Shown here: positions 17,045-24,528 of the stretch, one piece after another | How positions within the stretch are numbered: position 1 is the first letter of the stretch | Layout: each line of letters starts with the position of its first letter | Assembly: GCA_035553375.1 (NCBI GenBank) | Contig: DATNCY010000245.1 | Span: forward strand, 1-64,000 | Source: JAJPHU01 sp035553375 | GTDB taxonomy: Bacteria > Planctomycetota > Planctomycetia > Gemmatales > Gemmataceae | Direction: 5' to 3' | Length of the DNA stretch: 64,000 nucleotides | Notes under the pieces: generated by a model | Seen by the model: only the letters and a program-made list of their open reading frames with translations | The model's database searches: none | What the model was told of the DNA's origin: nothing | Program-made: the position numbers and the translations under genes

Positions 17045-18091
17045 ATGCGAATGAAGCGAAGACTGTTCGTGTTCTCGGCCCTGTTGGGCCTTCCGCTGGG
17101 ATGGCTGGCTTGGCCGACCGAAGCGCAACCGAAAGAGGAAACGCCGGTTCCGGCGGCCCCCGTGAGCATTGTCAGCAAGAAAGGAAGCATCGAGTTTCTT
17201 GCCGGCAAAACTCCGGCGGCTATCTACGAAAAGGGAGGCGATTTGGCCAAGCCCTATTTTTGGCCGCTGAACACTGCCAACAACAAGCACGTCACCCGCG
17301 ACTGGCCGATGCTCAAGGCGCCGCCTCGCGGCACGACCGATCATCCCCATCAGAAATCCGCCTGGTTCACGCATGGCGATGTCATCCCCGAAGGCATGGA
17401 ACTGAAGCGCAAAGTTCGCGGCGTCGAGGGCGTCGATTTCTGGTCGGAGGCGCCCAACCACGGCTGGATCGTCTGTACCGGCGCCAGCGACAACCATAAC
17501 GAGGCCAATCAGGGCAGCGTGACAACGACCAACGAATGGCGCACGGCGAATGGCGACAAAATCATGGATGAAGTGCGCAAGATTCAGTTCTTCAACTACC
17601 CCACGGCTCGGTTATTCGTCGTGGATATCGATCTCCATGCCAGCGTTGTGCCGATCACGTTTGGCGACACGAAAGAAGGGGCGTTCGGTGTGCGTGTGGC
17701 CGACAGCATCGCCGAGAAGAACGGCAAGGGTCACATCACCAACGCCGAGGGCAAAGTGGGTGAGAAAGAATGCTGGGGCCGCGTCTCCGCGTGGTGCGAT
17801 TACTCTGGTCCGGTCGAGGGCGACACCGTGGGCATCGCCATTTTTGCCGGGCCGAATAATCCCATTCCGAGTTGCTGGCACAGCCGAGCTTATGGACTAA
17901 TGGCCGCTAACCCATTCGGCCGCGCCAAGTCCGGCTTCCCCGCCATGAAGGGTAAAAAGAACGAGAAAGACCTCGTTCATCTCGCCAAGGGTGAGCATTT
18001 GAAATTGCGTTACGCGATGTTCATCCATCTGGGCGACGCCAAGCAAGGCAAGGTCGCCGAGAATTATGAGTTGTTCAAGAAGATGAAGTAA
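17045..18091 (+). CDS. DUF6807 (PmoA-like) secreted protein
   Basis: The 348-residue protein has an N-terminal signal peptide (MRMKRRLFVFSALLGLPLGW) and a domain that matches what I know of the DUF6807 or PmoA family of planctomycetes and Bacteroidetes. The characteristic segment RGTTDHPHQKSAWFTHGDV lies at about residues 96-114. Despite the PmoA name in databases, the family is not a proven methane monooxygenase subunit; it is often found near sugar-handling genes. The ATG at 17045 follows aaggag. A sugar kinase of the ROK family comes next on the same strand with a palindromic repeat between, which agrees with a role in carbohydrate breakdown, but this is inferred. Confidence 0.8.
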   Translation: MRMKRRLFVFSALLGLPLGWLAWPTEAQPKEETPVPAAPVSIVSKKGSIEFLAGKTPAAIYEKGGDLAKPYFWPLNTANNKHVTRDWPMLKAPPRGTTDHPHQKSAWFTHGDVIPEGMELKRKVRGVEGVDFWSEAPNHGWIVCTGASDNHNEANQGSVTTTNEWRTANGDKIMDEVRKIQFFNYPTARLFVVDIDLHASVVPITFGDTKEGAFGVRVADSIAEKNGKGHITNAEGKVGEKECWGRVSAWCDYSGPVEGDTVGIAIFAGPNNPIPSCWHSRAYGLMAANPFGRAKSGFPAMKGKKNEKDLVHLAKGEHLKLRYAMFIHLGDAKQGKVAENYELFKKMK

Positions 18092-18100
18092 CAGAGCCAT

Positions 18101-18157
18101 GCCAGCCTGCAGCGCAAGCAAGGGTGAGTCACTCCCTTGCTTGCGCTGCGGGCTGGC
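18101..18157. repeat. Palindromic repeat (agcccg..agcg family), paired arms
   Basis: Arms of 24 bases at 18101-18124 and 18134-18157 pair with one mismatch around a 9-base loop. It lies 9 bases after the DUF6807 stop and before the ROK kinase. Confidence 0.88.
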
Positions 18158-18203
18158 AAGTCGGGCGTTCGCCCATTGTGGGAAAGGTGCGAAATCAAGC
18201 ATC

Positions 18204-19184
18204 ATGAGCCAACCACCCCTTTACGCCGGATTGGATGTCGGCGGCACAACCATGAAGGCGGGCATCGTCGATGACGCCGGCCGTCCGCTTAGCTCCGTCA
18301 ATCTGCCCACGGAGGCGCACAAGGGGCAGGAATACGGTCTGGCGTGCATGTGCGAATCGATCCGCCGCGCGGCCGCCGAGGCGCGTGTGGACGTGCGCGA
18401 TCTCGCGGCGATTGGCGTGGCGACGCCGGGCCTGATGGACATACCCGCCGGTATTATCCTTGATCCGCCGAACCTTAAGCCGTGGCGCAACGTCCCCGTT
18501 CGCCAACACATTCACGACGTTTTCGGTATCCCGACGGCATTCCAGAACGACGCCAACGCGGCGGCTTATGGCGAATACTGGGTTGGTGCCGGTCGTGAAG
18601 TACACAGCATGGTAATGTTCACGCTTGGCACCGGCATCGGCGGCGGCATCATCTGGGGCGATCGCGTCATTGAGGGGGAACACAGCCACGGGGCCGAGTT
18701 GGGACACACGAAAATCGAGATGACCAATCCGCGTGTCTGCGGCTGCGGTCGGCGTGGCTGCCTGGAAGCATATGCCAGTGCCACCTCGGTTGTAAATCGC
18801 ACCCAGGAAGCGCTGGCCAGCGACGATGGCCATTCCTCCTTGCATGCGAGCGCGAAAGCGGGAGAATTGACGTCTCAACTTATCTTCGACGCGGCCGCCG
18901 CCGGCGATGCGTTGGCGAGCAAAATCGTCGAGGACACGGCGTTCTATCTGGCGGTCGGCGCGATGAATCTGATGCACACGATCGACCCGGACATGATTGT
19001 TTACGGCGGCGGCATGATCGCGGCCGGCGATGCTTTCCTTGAGCGCATCCGCCATCACGTTGGCGAATTGGCCTTCCCGGTTCCCGCCGCGCGAACGCAG
19101 ATTCGTTACGCGCAACTCGGCGGCGATGCCGGTTTCATCGGCGCGGCCGCCTGCGGCCGGCAACTGGTGCGGCGTGGATCGTGA
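18204..19184 (+). CDS. ROK-family sugar kinase (probable glucokinase)
   Basis: The 326-residue protein has the ATP site LDVGGTTMKAGI at residues 9-20, the sugar site QNDANAAAYGEY, the phosphate loop TLGTGIGGGI, and the ROK signature with its zinc cysteines in GCGRRGCLEAYASA. The glutamate and histidine of HGAELGH complete the set. It should phosphorylate glucose or a related hexose with ATP in the cytoplasm. The ATG at 18204 was chosen because the frame upstream reads through the palindromic repeat; its ribosome site is weak. It converges with the citrate-synthase-like gene, whose stop is only 15 bases away. Confidence 0.92.
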   Translation: MSQPPLYAGLDVGGTTMKAGIVDDAGRPLSSVNLPTEAHKGQEYGLACMCESIRRAAAEARVDVRDLAAIGVATPGLMDIPAGIILDPPNLKPWRNVPVRQHIHDVFGIPTAFQNDANAAAYGEYWVGAGREVHSMVMFTLGTGIGGGIIWGDRVIEGEHSHGAELGHTKIEMTNPRVCGCGRRGCLEAYASATSVVNRTQEALASDDGHSSLHASAKAGELTSQLIFDAAAAGDALASKIVEDTAFYLAVGAMNLMHTIDPDMIVYGGGMIAAGDAFLERIRHHVGELAFPVPAARTQIRYAQLGGDAGFIGAAACGRQLVRRGS

Positions 19185-19199
19185 CGGAATCGAGCCGAA

Positions 19200-20324
19200 T
19201 CAACCGCGCTCCGCCAGCGGTTTGACCGCTCGCGCCGCTGGTCCGGTATAACGTCCACGCGGTCGAATGAGCCGATTGTGTTCCTGCTGTTCCATGAAAT
19301 GCGCGCTCCAACCCGTCACACGCGACATCACGAAAATAGGCGTATACAGCGGAATCTCCAATCCCAGAGCGTGATAAAGCCGGCCGGCCGGCCAATCGAG
19401 ATTGGGGAACAAATGCTTTTCGGTGCCGATGATGCGCTCGATGATCTCGGCCGTCTCTTCCCACTGAAGCGAGCCGGCCGCTTCCGCCGCTTGCCGGGCA
19501 TACGCTTTCAGGACACCGGCCCGTACATCGCCGGCTTTGTACACGCGATGACCGAAACCCATGATGCGTTCCTTGCGTGCCAGCGCCTCACGCACCCATT
19601 TCTCCGCGTTGGCCGGCCCGCCCGTCTTCTCCAGCAGTTCCATCACCTTCTCGTTCGCTCCGCCGTGCAGCCGTCCCTTGAGCGCGCCGATGGCGGCCAC
19701 GATGCTCGAATGCAGATCCGACTCGGTCGAGCAGACCACGCGGGCCGTGAACGTCGAGGCGTTGAACTCATGTTCGGCGTACAGAATCAGCGACACATCC
19801 AGGGCGCGCGTAGCGGCCGCGCTCGGCTCCTGGCCGCGCAGCATATACAAAAAGTTGGCCGCATGGCCGAGGTCCGGCCGCGCCGCCAGAGGTGGTTGTC
19901 CCTTGATGAGCCGATGATGGACCGCGATGGCCACGGGAATTTGCTCCAGCAGACGCTCCGCCTTGCGTAGATTGGCGGCACGCGACGAGTCGGCCGTGTC
20001 GGGATCGAAGGAAGCGAGGATGCTGACGGCGCTGCGCAGCGCATCCATCGACGAAGCCGCCGGCGGTAGTGCTCCCAACAGATTGATAAGCGGGCTGGGC
20101 AGACAACGCGCCACGGCCACGCGCTTCTGGAAGTCGGCGAGTTGCTGGACCGCCGGCAGTTCGCCGTAGAGCAGCAGATAGGCCACCTCATCGAAGGTCG
20201 CCTTCTCGGCCAGTTCCGTCACCGGATAGCCTCGGTAACGCAGTCCATCGGCCACCGTGGAAATGGCCGTCTCACCCGCAATCACGCCTTCCAAACCCGG
20301 CGAATAGATTTCGCTCTCCGTCAT
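19200..20324 (-). CDS. prpC: Citrate/2-methylcitrate synthase
   Basis: The 374-residue protein has the short, dimeric citrate-synthase layout. Key segments are GLEGVIAGETAIS near the start, NASTFTARVVCST with the first family motif, GALKGRLHGGANEKVM with the catalytic histidine, GFGHRVYKAGDVRA with the second active-site histidine, and PIFVMSRVTGWSAHFMEQ with the arginine site. The ATG at 20324 follows gaggtg; the open frame upstream is not family-like. It begins 25 bases after the stop of a methylisocitrate-lyase-type gene on the same strand, so a 2-methylcitrate synthase (propionyl-CoA plus oxaloacetate) is more likely than the TCA enzyme, though sequence alone cannot settle it. Confidence 0.87.
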   Translation of the reverse strand: MTESEIYSPGLEGVIAGETAISTVADGLRYRGYPVTELAEKATFDEVAYLLLYGELPAVQQLADFQKRVAVARCLPSPLINLLGALPPAASSMDALRSAVSILASFDPDTADSSRAANLRKAERLLEQIPVAIAVHHRLIKGQPPLAARPDLGHAANFLYMLRGQEPSAAATRALDVSLILYAEHEFNASTFTARVVCSTESDLHSSIVAAIGALKGRLHGGANEKVMELLEKTGGPANAEKWVREALARKERIMGFGHRVYKAGDVRAGVLKAYARQAAEAAGSLQWEETAEIIERIIGTEKHLFPNLDWPAGRLYHALGLEIPLYTPIFVMSRVTGWSAHFMEQQEHNRLIRPRGRYTGPAARAVKPLAERG

Positions 20325-20349
20325 GGCACACCTCAGAAGACGAGTTGAT

Positions 20350-21234
20350 TCATCCGAAATACGATCGATCCCGCTCCTCGTAGCCGGCATAATCCAGCAG
20401 GTCATACAGTTCGGCTCGTGTGAGCATGGAGCCGAGTTTATCGCGCTGATGGCCCTTGGCGAAGATGTCCGCCAAGCTCGCCCGGGCCGCGCCGAGGGCC
20501 GCGCGCAGAGCCGTCACCGGATAGAGAACAATACGATAACCAAGCTCCGCTAACTCCGCGAAATCCAGATTCGGACTGCGGCCAAATTCTGTCATATTCG
20601 CCAGAAGCGGCGTCGGCGTCAGCACGCGGGCAAAAGCGGCGAACTCATCCTTGCTCTCCAGCGCCTCCGGAAAGATCGCATCGGCGCCGGCCGCGACGTA
20701 CAGCCGCGCACGGCGAACGGCCTCCTCGAAACCAGTGACACCGCGCGCATCGGTACGGGCGATGATGACAAAATCCGTATCGCGCCGGGCCGCGACTGCC
20801 GCGCGGATCTTCGCCGCCATGAGGTCGGCATCCACGAGTTGTTTGCCCGACAAATGACCGCAGCGCTTGGGCAATTGCTGATCTTCGAGATGAATGCCCG
20901 CGACGCCGGCATCCTCGAATAGCCGCACGGTTCGCTCGACGTTGAGCGCCTCGCCGAATCCCGTATCGGCGTCGCACAACAACGGCAAGCGCGTCGCCGC
21001 CGCGATAATCCGCGCCGCCTCGACGAACTCCGTCAGCGTGAGCAAACCAACATCGGGCAACGCGGTTGAGGCTGACAGGGCGGCACCGGAGAGATACACG
21101 GCCTGAAAGCCGATGCGTTCGGCCATTCGTCCCACCAGGGCATTGAACACGCCGGGCACGGCGATCGGCGATGCCGTCCACGCATCGCGCAGCCGGCGGC
21201 CGGGAGACAGCGTGTTTTCGCGTGGGTTGTTCAT
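20350..21234 (-). CDS. prpB: Methylisocitrate lyase (PEP mutase/ICL superfamily)
   Basis: The 294-residue enzyme should split 2-methylisocitrate into pyruvate and succinate. It shows VYLSGAALSAS, the metal site CDADTGFGEA, LEDQQLPKRCGHLSGK with the catalytic cysteine and histidine (Cys125, His127), and the substrate loop NMTEFGRSP. The KRCGH form is typical of methylisocitrate lyases and isocitrate lyases; the asparagine of pure PEP mutases or oxaloacetate hydrolases is not there. The ATG at 21234 follows gaggg. It is translated just before the citrate-synthase-type gene, forming a prpBC-like pair. No prpD or aconitase gene is in the window. Confidence 0.9.
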   Translation of the reverse strand: MNNPRENTLSPGRRLRDAWTASPIAVPGVFNALVGRMAERIGFQAVYLSGAALSASTALPDVGLLTLTEFVEAARIIAAATRLPLLCDADTGFGEALNVERTVRLFEDAGVAGIHLEDQQLPKRCGHLSGKQLVDADLMAAKIRAAVAARRDTDFVIIARTDARGVTGFEEAVRRARLYVAAGADAIFPEALESKDEFAAFARVLTPTPLLANMTEFGRSPNLDFAELAELGYRIVLYPVTALRAALGAARASLADIFAKGHQRDKLGSMLTRAELYDLLDYAGYEERDRSYFG

Positions 21235-21409
21235 GGATCGCCCTCAGTGCAGGAGCCGTTGTTTATTCTCTGAGGCGAGATACCATTGACAAGGGTTGTC
21301 CGCTGTGGCCGTGTTGCTCCGCGACACGAGCCATCCACACGCGGAGCGAGTGGGCCACACGGAGACGTCGGCTAACCATGAATTCCCGAACTGGAATCGG
21401 CGAGAACGC

Positions 21410-22288
21410 ATGAATGAGTATGCGGCACAGGTCGCAAATGGCGGAGGAGTGCCGACGCCCTTTCTTCGATTAGGGCGCACACTCCGCAAATACGTCAACA
21501 TTTTCCGCGTTTCGCTCGTCGAACGCATGGCCTATCGCGGCGACTTCCTGCTCGGCACCATTCTGCGCTTCTTTCCCGTCATCACAACCATCCTGCTGTG
21601 GAAAGCCGTCTACGAAGGAACCCAGCAGGAACGCCTCGCCGGTTTCACCGAACACAAGATGATCTCCTATCTGCTGCTCATCCACATAAGCCGCATGTTC
21701 TCCAGTATGCCCGGCCTCTCCGCAACGATTGCCCGCGACATCCGCGAGGGCACCCTCAAGAAATATCTTCTTCAGCCCTTGGACATGATCGGCTACCTGC
21801 TGTCGTACCGCGCCGCCCACAAGGTCGCCTACATCACCACCTCGGCCGGACCCTACGCCGGACTGTTTCTCCTCTGTTCGGGCTATTTCGCCGGCTTGTG
21901 GCCCGATCCGCTGACCTTGCTCGCTTACGCGGCCTCGTTGTTGTTGGCCTTCGTCATTGGCTTTTTCTTCGAGACATCGATGGGCATGGTCGGCTTCTGG
22001 TTTCTGGAAGTGACTTCGCTTTTGTGGGTGGTCAACACGGTCAATTACTTCGTCTCCGGCCAAATGTTCCCGCTCGATCTGCTCGGCCCGCCGTGGGACA
22101 CGATCCTCAAATGGCTGCCCTTTCAGTATCTGGCCTACTTTCCAGCCGTCGTCTTCCTCCAAGAAGTGAAGGGACAAGCCCTCGTTGAAGGCTTGCTCGT
22201 GGAATTGTCGTGGGCGGTGATCCTCATTGCTCTCTCGCGCTGGCTGTTCGCCCGTGGGCTGCGCCGCTACAGCGCCTACGGAGGCTAA
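21410..22288 (+). CDS. ABC-2 family transporter permease 1
   Basis: The 292-residue protein has about six hydrophobic segments and belongs to the ABC-2 permease group that occurs in pairs. The N-terminal region VERMAYRGDFLLGTILRFFP lies in front of the first helix, and LLQPLDMIGYLL is the conserved cytoplasmic loop that contacts the ATPase. It ends with ARGLRRYSAYGG, a typical tail for the group. The ATG at 21410 was chosen from the domain start; its ribosome site is weak. It is followed after 5 bases by a second permease. No ATPase gene is adjacent, so the substrate and energy subunit are unknown. Confidence 0.87.
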   Translation: MNEYAAQVANGGGVPTPFLRLGRTLRKYVNIFRVSLVERMAYRGDFLLGTILRFFPVITTILLWKAVYEGTQQERLAGFTEHKMISYLLLIHISRMFSSMPGLSATIARDIREGTLKKYLLQPLDMIGYLLSYRAAHKVAYITTSAGPYAGLFLLCSGYFAGLWPDPLTLLAYAASLLLAFVIGFFFETSMGMVGFWFLEVTSLLWVVNTVNYFVSGQMFPLDLLGPPWDTILKWLPFQYLAYFPAVVFLQEVKGQALVEGLLVELSWAVILIALSRWLFARGLRRYSAYGG

Positions 22289-22293
22289 AACAC

Positions 22294-23094
22294 ATGGCCC
22301 GCTACTTTCGCTTATTCGTCGCTTTCGCGCGTTTCGGTCTTGCGAGCGAGATGGCCTTTCGCGCCAACTTCCTCGTCAAACTGTTCGTCGAGATGCTGTG
22401 GCTGGGCATTTTGCTCATCTTCTACTGGAAATTGTTCGAGAACACGAAAAGCATCGCCGGCTGGAGTCGCAGCGAATACTTCTTTTTCGTCGGCTGTCAT
22501 TACGCCCTGGCCGGCATCATCGAGACGTTCTTTCTGTCCAACTGCACCGAGTTCGCCGAACTGGTGCGTTCCGGCGGTCTCGATCAGTATCTCCTTAAGC
22601 CGATCGACGAACAGTTCCTTGTTAGCTGCCGTTTGATCGACTGGTCCACAATGCCAAACATCCTGCAAGGGGCCGGCATCATGATCGCCGCGCTGGTCGT
22701 CATGGATTGGACCTTCGATCCGCTGCGGGTTTTTCTGTTTCTGGTCTTGTTCGCGTGCGGCTGCGCTCTGGCGTACAGCTTTCTGTTGATGCTGTCGTCC
22801 ACGGCGGTATGGTTGGTGCGCAATCAGAGCCTGATGGAAATGTGGTGGCTATTCACGACGTTGATGCGCTATCCGCGCGAGATTTATCGCGGCTCCTGGG
22901 CCACGCCGTTCGGCTGGGTCTTTACCTTCATCCTCCCCGTCCTGGTCGTGGTCAACGTGCCTGCGCACACGATGGTCAAGACATTCGATCGCGGTTTCAT
23001 CGCCTGGACGATTGTTGCCGCCGTCGTCATGCTCTTGCTCAGCCGGCGTTTTTTCGGCCGCGCCTTGCGGTCGTATCGCAGTGCTAGTAGTTGA
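22294..23094 (+). CDS. ABC-2 family transporter permease 2
   Basis: The 266-residue protein is the companion of the permease just upstream. It opens MARYFRLFVAFARFGLASEMAF, has about six hydrophobic segments, and contains YLLKPIDEQFLV, which corresponds to the LLQPLDMIGYLL loop of the first permease. RRFFGRALRSYRSASS at the end resembles the other protein's tail. The ATG follows ggagg, and the gene begins 5 bases after the previous stop, so the two are surely co-translated as a heterodimer. The ATP-binding partner must be encoded elsewhere. The family includes exporters of unknown or antimicrobial substrates. Confidence 0.88.
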   Translation: MARYFRLFVAFARFGLASEMAFRANFLVKLFVEMLWLGILLIFYWKLFENTKSIAGWSRSEYFFFVGCHYALAGIIETFFLSNCTEFAELVRSGGLDQYLLKPIDEQFLVSCRLIDWSTMPNILQGAGIMIAALVVMDWTFDPLRVFLFLVLFACGCALAYSFLLMLSSTAVWLVRNQSLMEMWWLFTTLMRYPREIYRGSWATPFGWVFTFILPVLVVVNVPAHTMVKTFDRGFIAWTIVAAVVMLLLSRRFFGRALRSYRSASS

Positions 23095-23149
23095 GGCTTG
23101 GGGGCGCTGCCGTTCCTGTGGAAAATATTTTACTTGACACCAAGAATCC

Positions 23150-23575
23150 CTATAAGGGTTCGGCGGATTTGACTCGGACCCATTGGCCATCGGTACGAAC
23201 GAACCGCTCGTCCCACTCCGTATTGACACCCGTCCCGAAGTAGTGCAACACGACCACGTCTGAACCGGCCAGGGTGATGTACGCCAACTCGCCCTCGTAG
23301 TTCCGGCTGTGGTAGCCGGACCTTGCGCGCTCCTCCGAACTCACCCGCTGTACCTCGTTGTCCATCCCGGCCAGGTGGGTCAGGACATCGCTGGCCAGTC
23401 CCAACCACTCGGGTTCGACTGCCCCACCGGAGGTTGGGAAGTACAACTCGATGTCGTGATCCGCAGACAGCCGTAGTTCGATCATGGCTTCATCGCCGCG
23501 AACCGACACGTTCTCGGGCCGCAGCGAGGACAGAGCAACCGCACCATCGATCCGGTCAAGCTCGACTCTCGGCAC
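23150..23575 (-). CDS. Hypothetical protein, possible immunity-like fold
   Basis: I do not recognise a named family. The start is uncertain: a GTG at 23575 (141 residues) has an agaggg site, while a TTG at 23638 would give 162 residues and the frame is open a little further. The protein is acidic, mixed alpha/beta, with no signal peptide and no membrane segment. The segment DIELYFPTSGGAVEPEWLGLA, then YEGELAYITLAGSDVVVLHYF, has the look of small soluble domains seen in bacterial immunity proteins, but this is only an impression. It is flanked by the permease pair and an acetyltransferase gene. Confidence 0.55.
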   Translation of the reverse strand: MPRVELDRIDGAVALSSLRPENVSVRGDEAMIELRLSADHDIELYFPTSGGAVEPEWLGLASDVLTHLAGMDNEVQRVSSEERARSGYHSRNYEGELAYITLAGSDVVVLHYFGTGVNTEWDERFVRTDGQWVRVKSAEPL

Positions 23576-23824
23576 GACGCGCCCTCTTGAACGAAGAGTG
23601 GTGTATCCGCCGTGCCTTCCGGCGGAAACGCTGTCCAAGCCGACAACCGGTACGGCGGAGAGACTGCGGTTGGACGGAACCGTTGGTCCTTCACACGCAC
23701 CACACGGCTCTTGAGGGACTTTCTATGCTAACACCACCTCAGACAATCCACCGTGTCGGCTTTGCCCCAACCGCCGCTCGGAGACACCTCAGCAAGTCCG
23801 TTTGTAAGGTAGTCAAGTCCATCT

Positions 23825-24382
23825 CTATTCGGTGATTTCCCGAATGACGCGACACGGATTGCCGGCGGCGAATACGCCCTCCGGTATGTCCCGCGTGACA
23901 ACGCTGCCCGCGCCGATGACCGCCCGCGAACCAATCGTCACGCCGGGACAGAGGATCGCTCCACCGCCGACCCATACATCGGAGCCAATCGCGATCGGCT
24001 TGGCAAACTCCTGCTTGCGGCGCAGTTGCGCGTTCATCGGATGCGTGGCGGTATAGATTTGCACGGCCGGGCCGAACAGGGTGAAGTCGCCGATGGTCAC
24101 CGGGCATACGTCCAACACGACGCAGTTGAAATTGAAAAACACCCGTTCGCCCAGCAGGATGTTCGAGCCGTAATCGCAGTAAAACGGCGGCTGCATCCAA
24201 ACGCTGTCGCCGCCTTTGCCGAACAATTCCGTCAGAATAGCTCGCCGCTGATCCCGGTCGGCTTCGCGGGTGGCGTTAAGGGTCTGACACAAATATCTGG
24301 CCCGATCGCGGGCGCGGACGAGGTCGGGGTCGAGTGGGTCGTACAATTCGCCCGCCAGCATCTTTTCGGTTTCGTTTCGCAT
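23825..24382 (-). CDS. Maltose/galactoside O-acetyltransferase family protein
   Basis: The 185-residue protein opens with the Mac domain found in sugar O-acetyltransferases (MRNETEKMLAGELYDPLDPDL), then a left-handed beta-helix of hexapeptide repeats. The catalytic histidine is in YTATHPMNAQLRR and the acetyl-CoA site in GSDVWVGGGAILCPGVTIG and GAGSVVTRDIP. It should transfer acetyl from acetyl-CoA to a sugar hydroxyl in the cytoplasm. An upstream GTG at 24397 would add five residues; I chose the ATG at 24382, which is 7 or 8 bases from a ggagaaagg site. It is divergent from mnmG. Confidence 0.92.
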   Translation of the reverse strand: MRNETEKMLAGELYDPLDPDLVRARDRARYLCQTLNATREADRDQRRAILTELFGKGGDSVWMQPPFYCDYGSNILLGERVFFNFNCVVLDVCPVTIGDFTLFGPAVQIYTATHPMNAQLRRKQEFAKPIAIGSDVWVGGGAILCPGVTIGSRAVIGAGSVVTRDIPEGVFAAGNPCRVIREITE

Positions 24383-24528
24383 TGGACCTTTCTCCACTAC
24401 TAGGTTCCCGTTCCGCTCCCGCGTGGGCAGCCTCTCCGGAGATTCTAGTCAGTCCATCTTTTTTGTTCCCCCCCTCTTCGGGTATATTCCCGTTAGAGGT
24501 CAAACCTCGGCATCGAGTGACGTTCACC

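Noticed and set aside
23133..23156. ttgaca with tataag near 23150
   Set aside because: The spacing of about 11 bases is too short, and no plus-strand gene follows.
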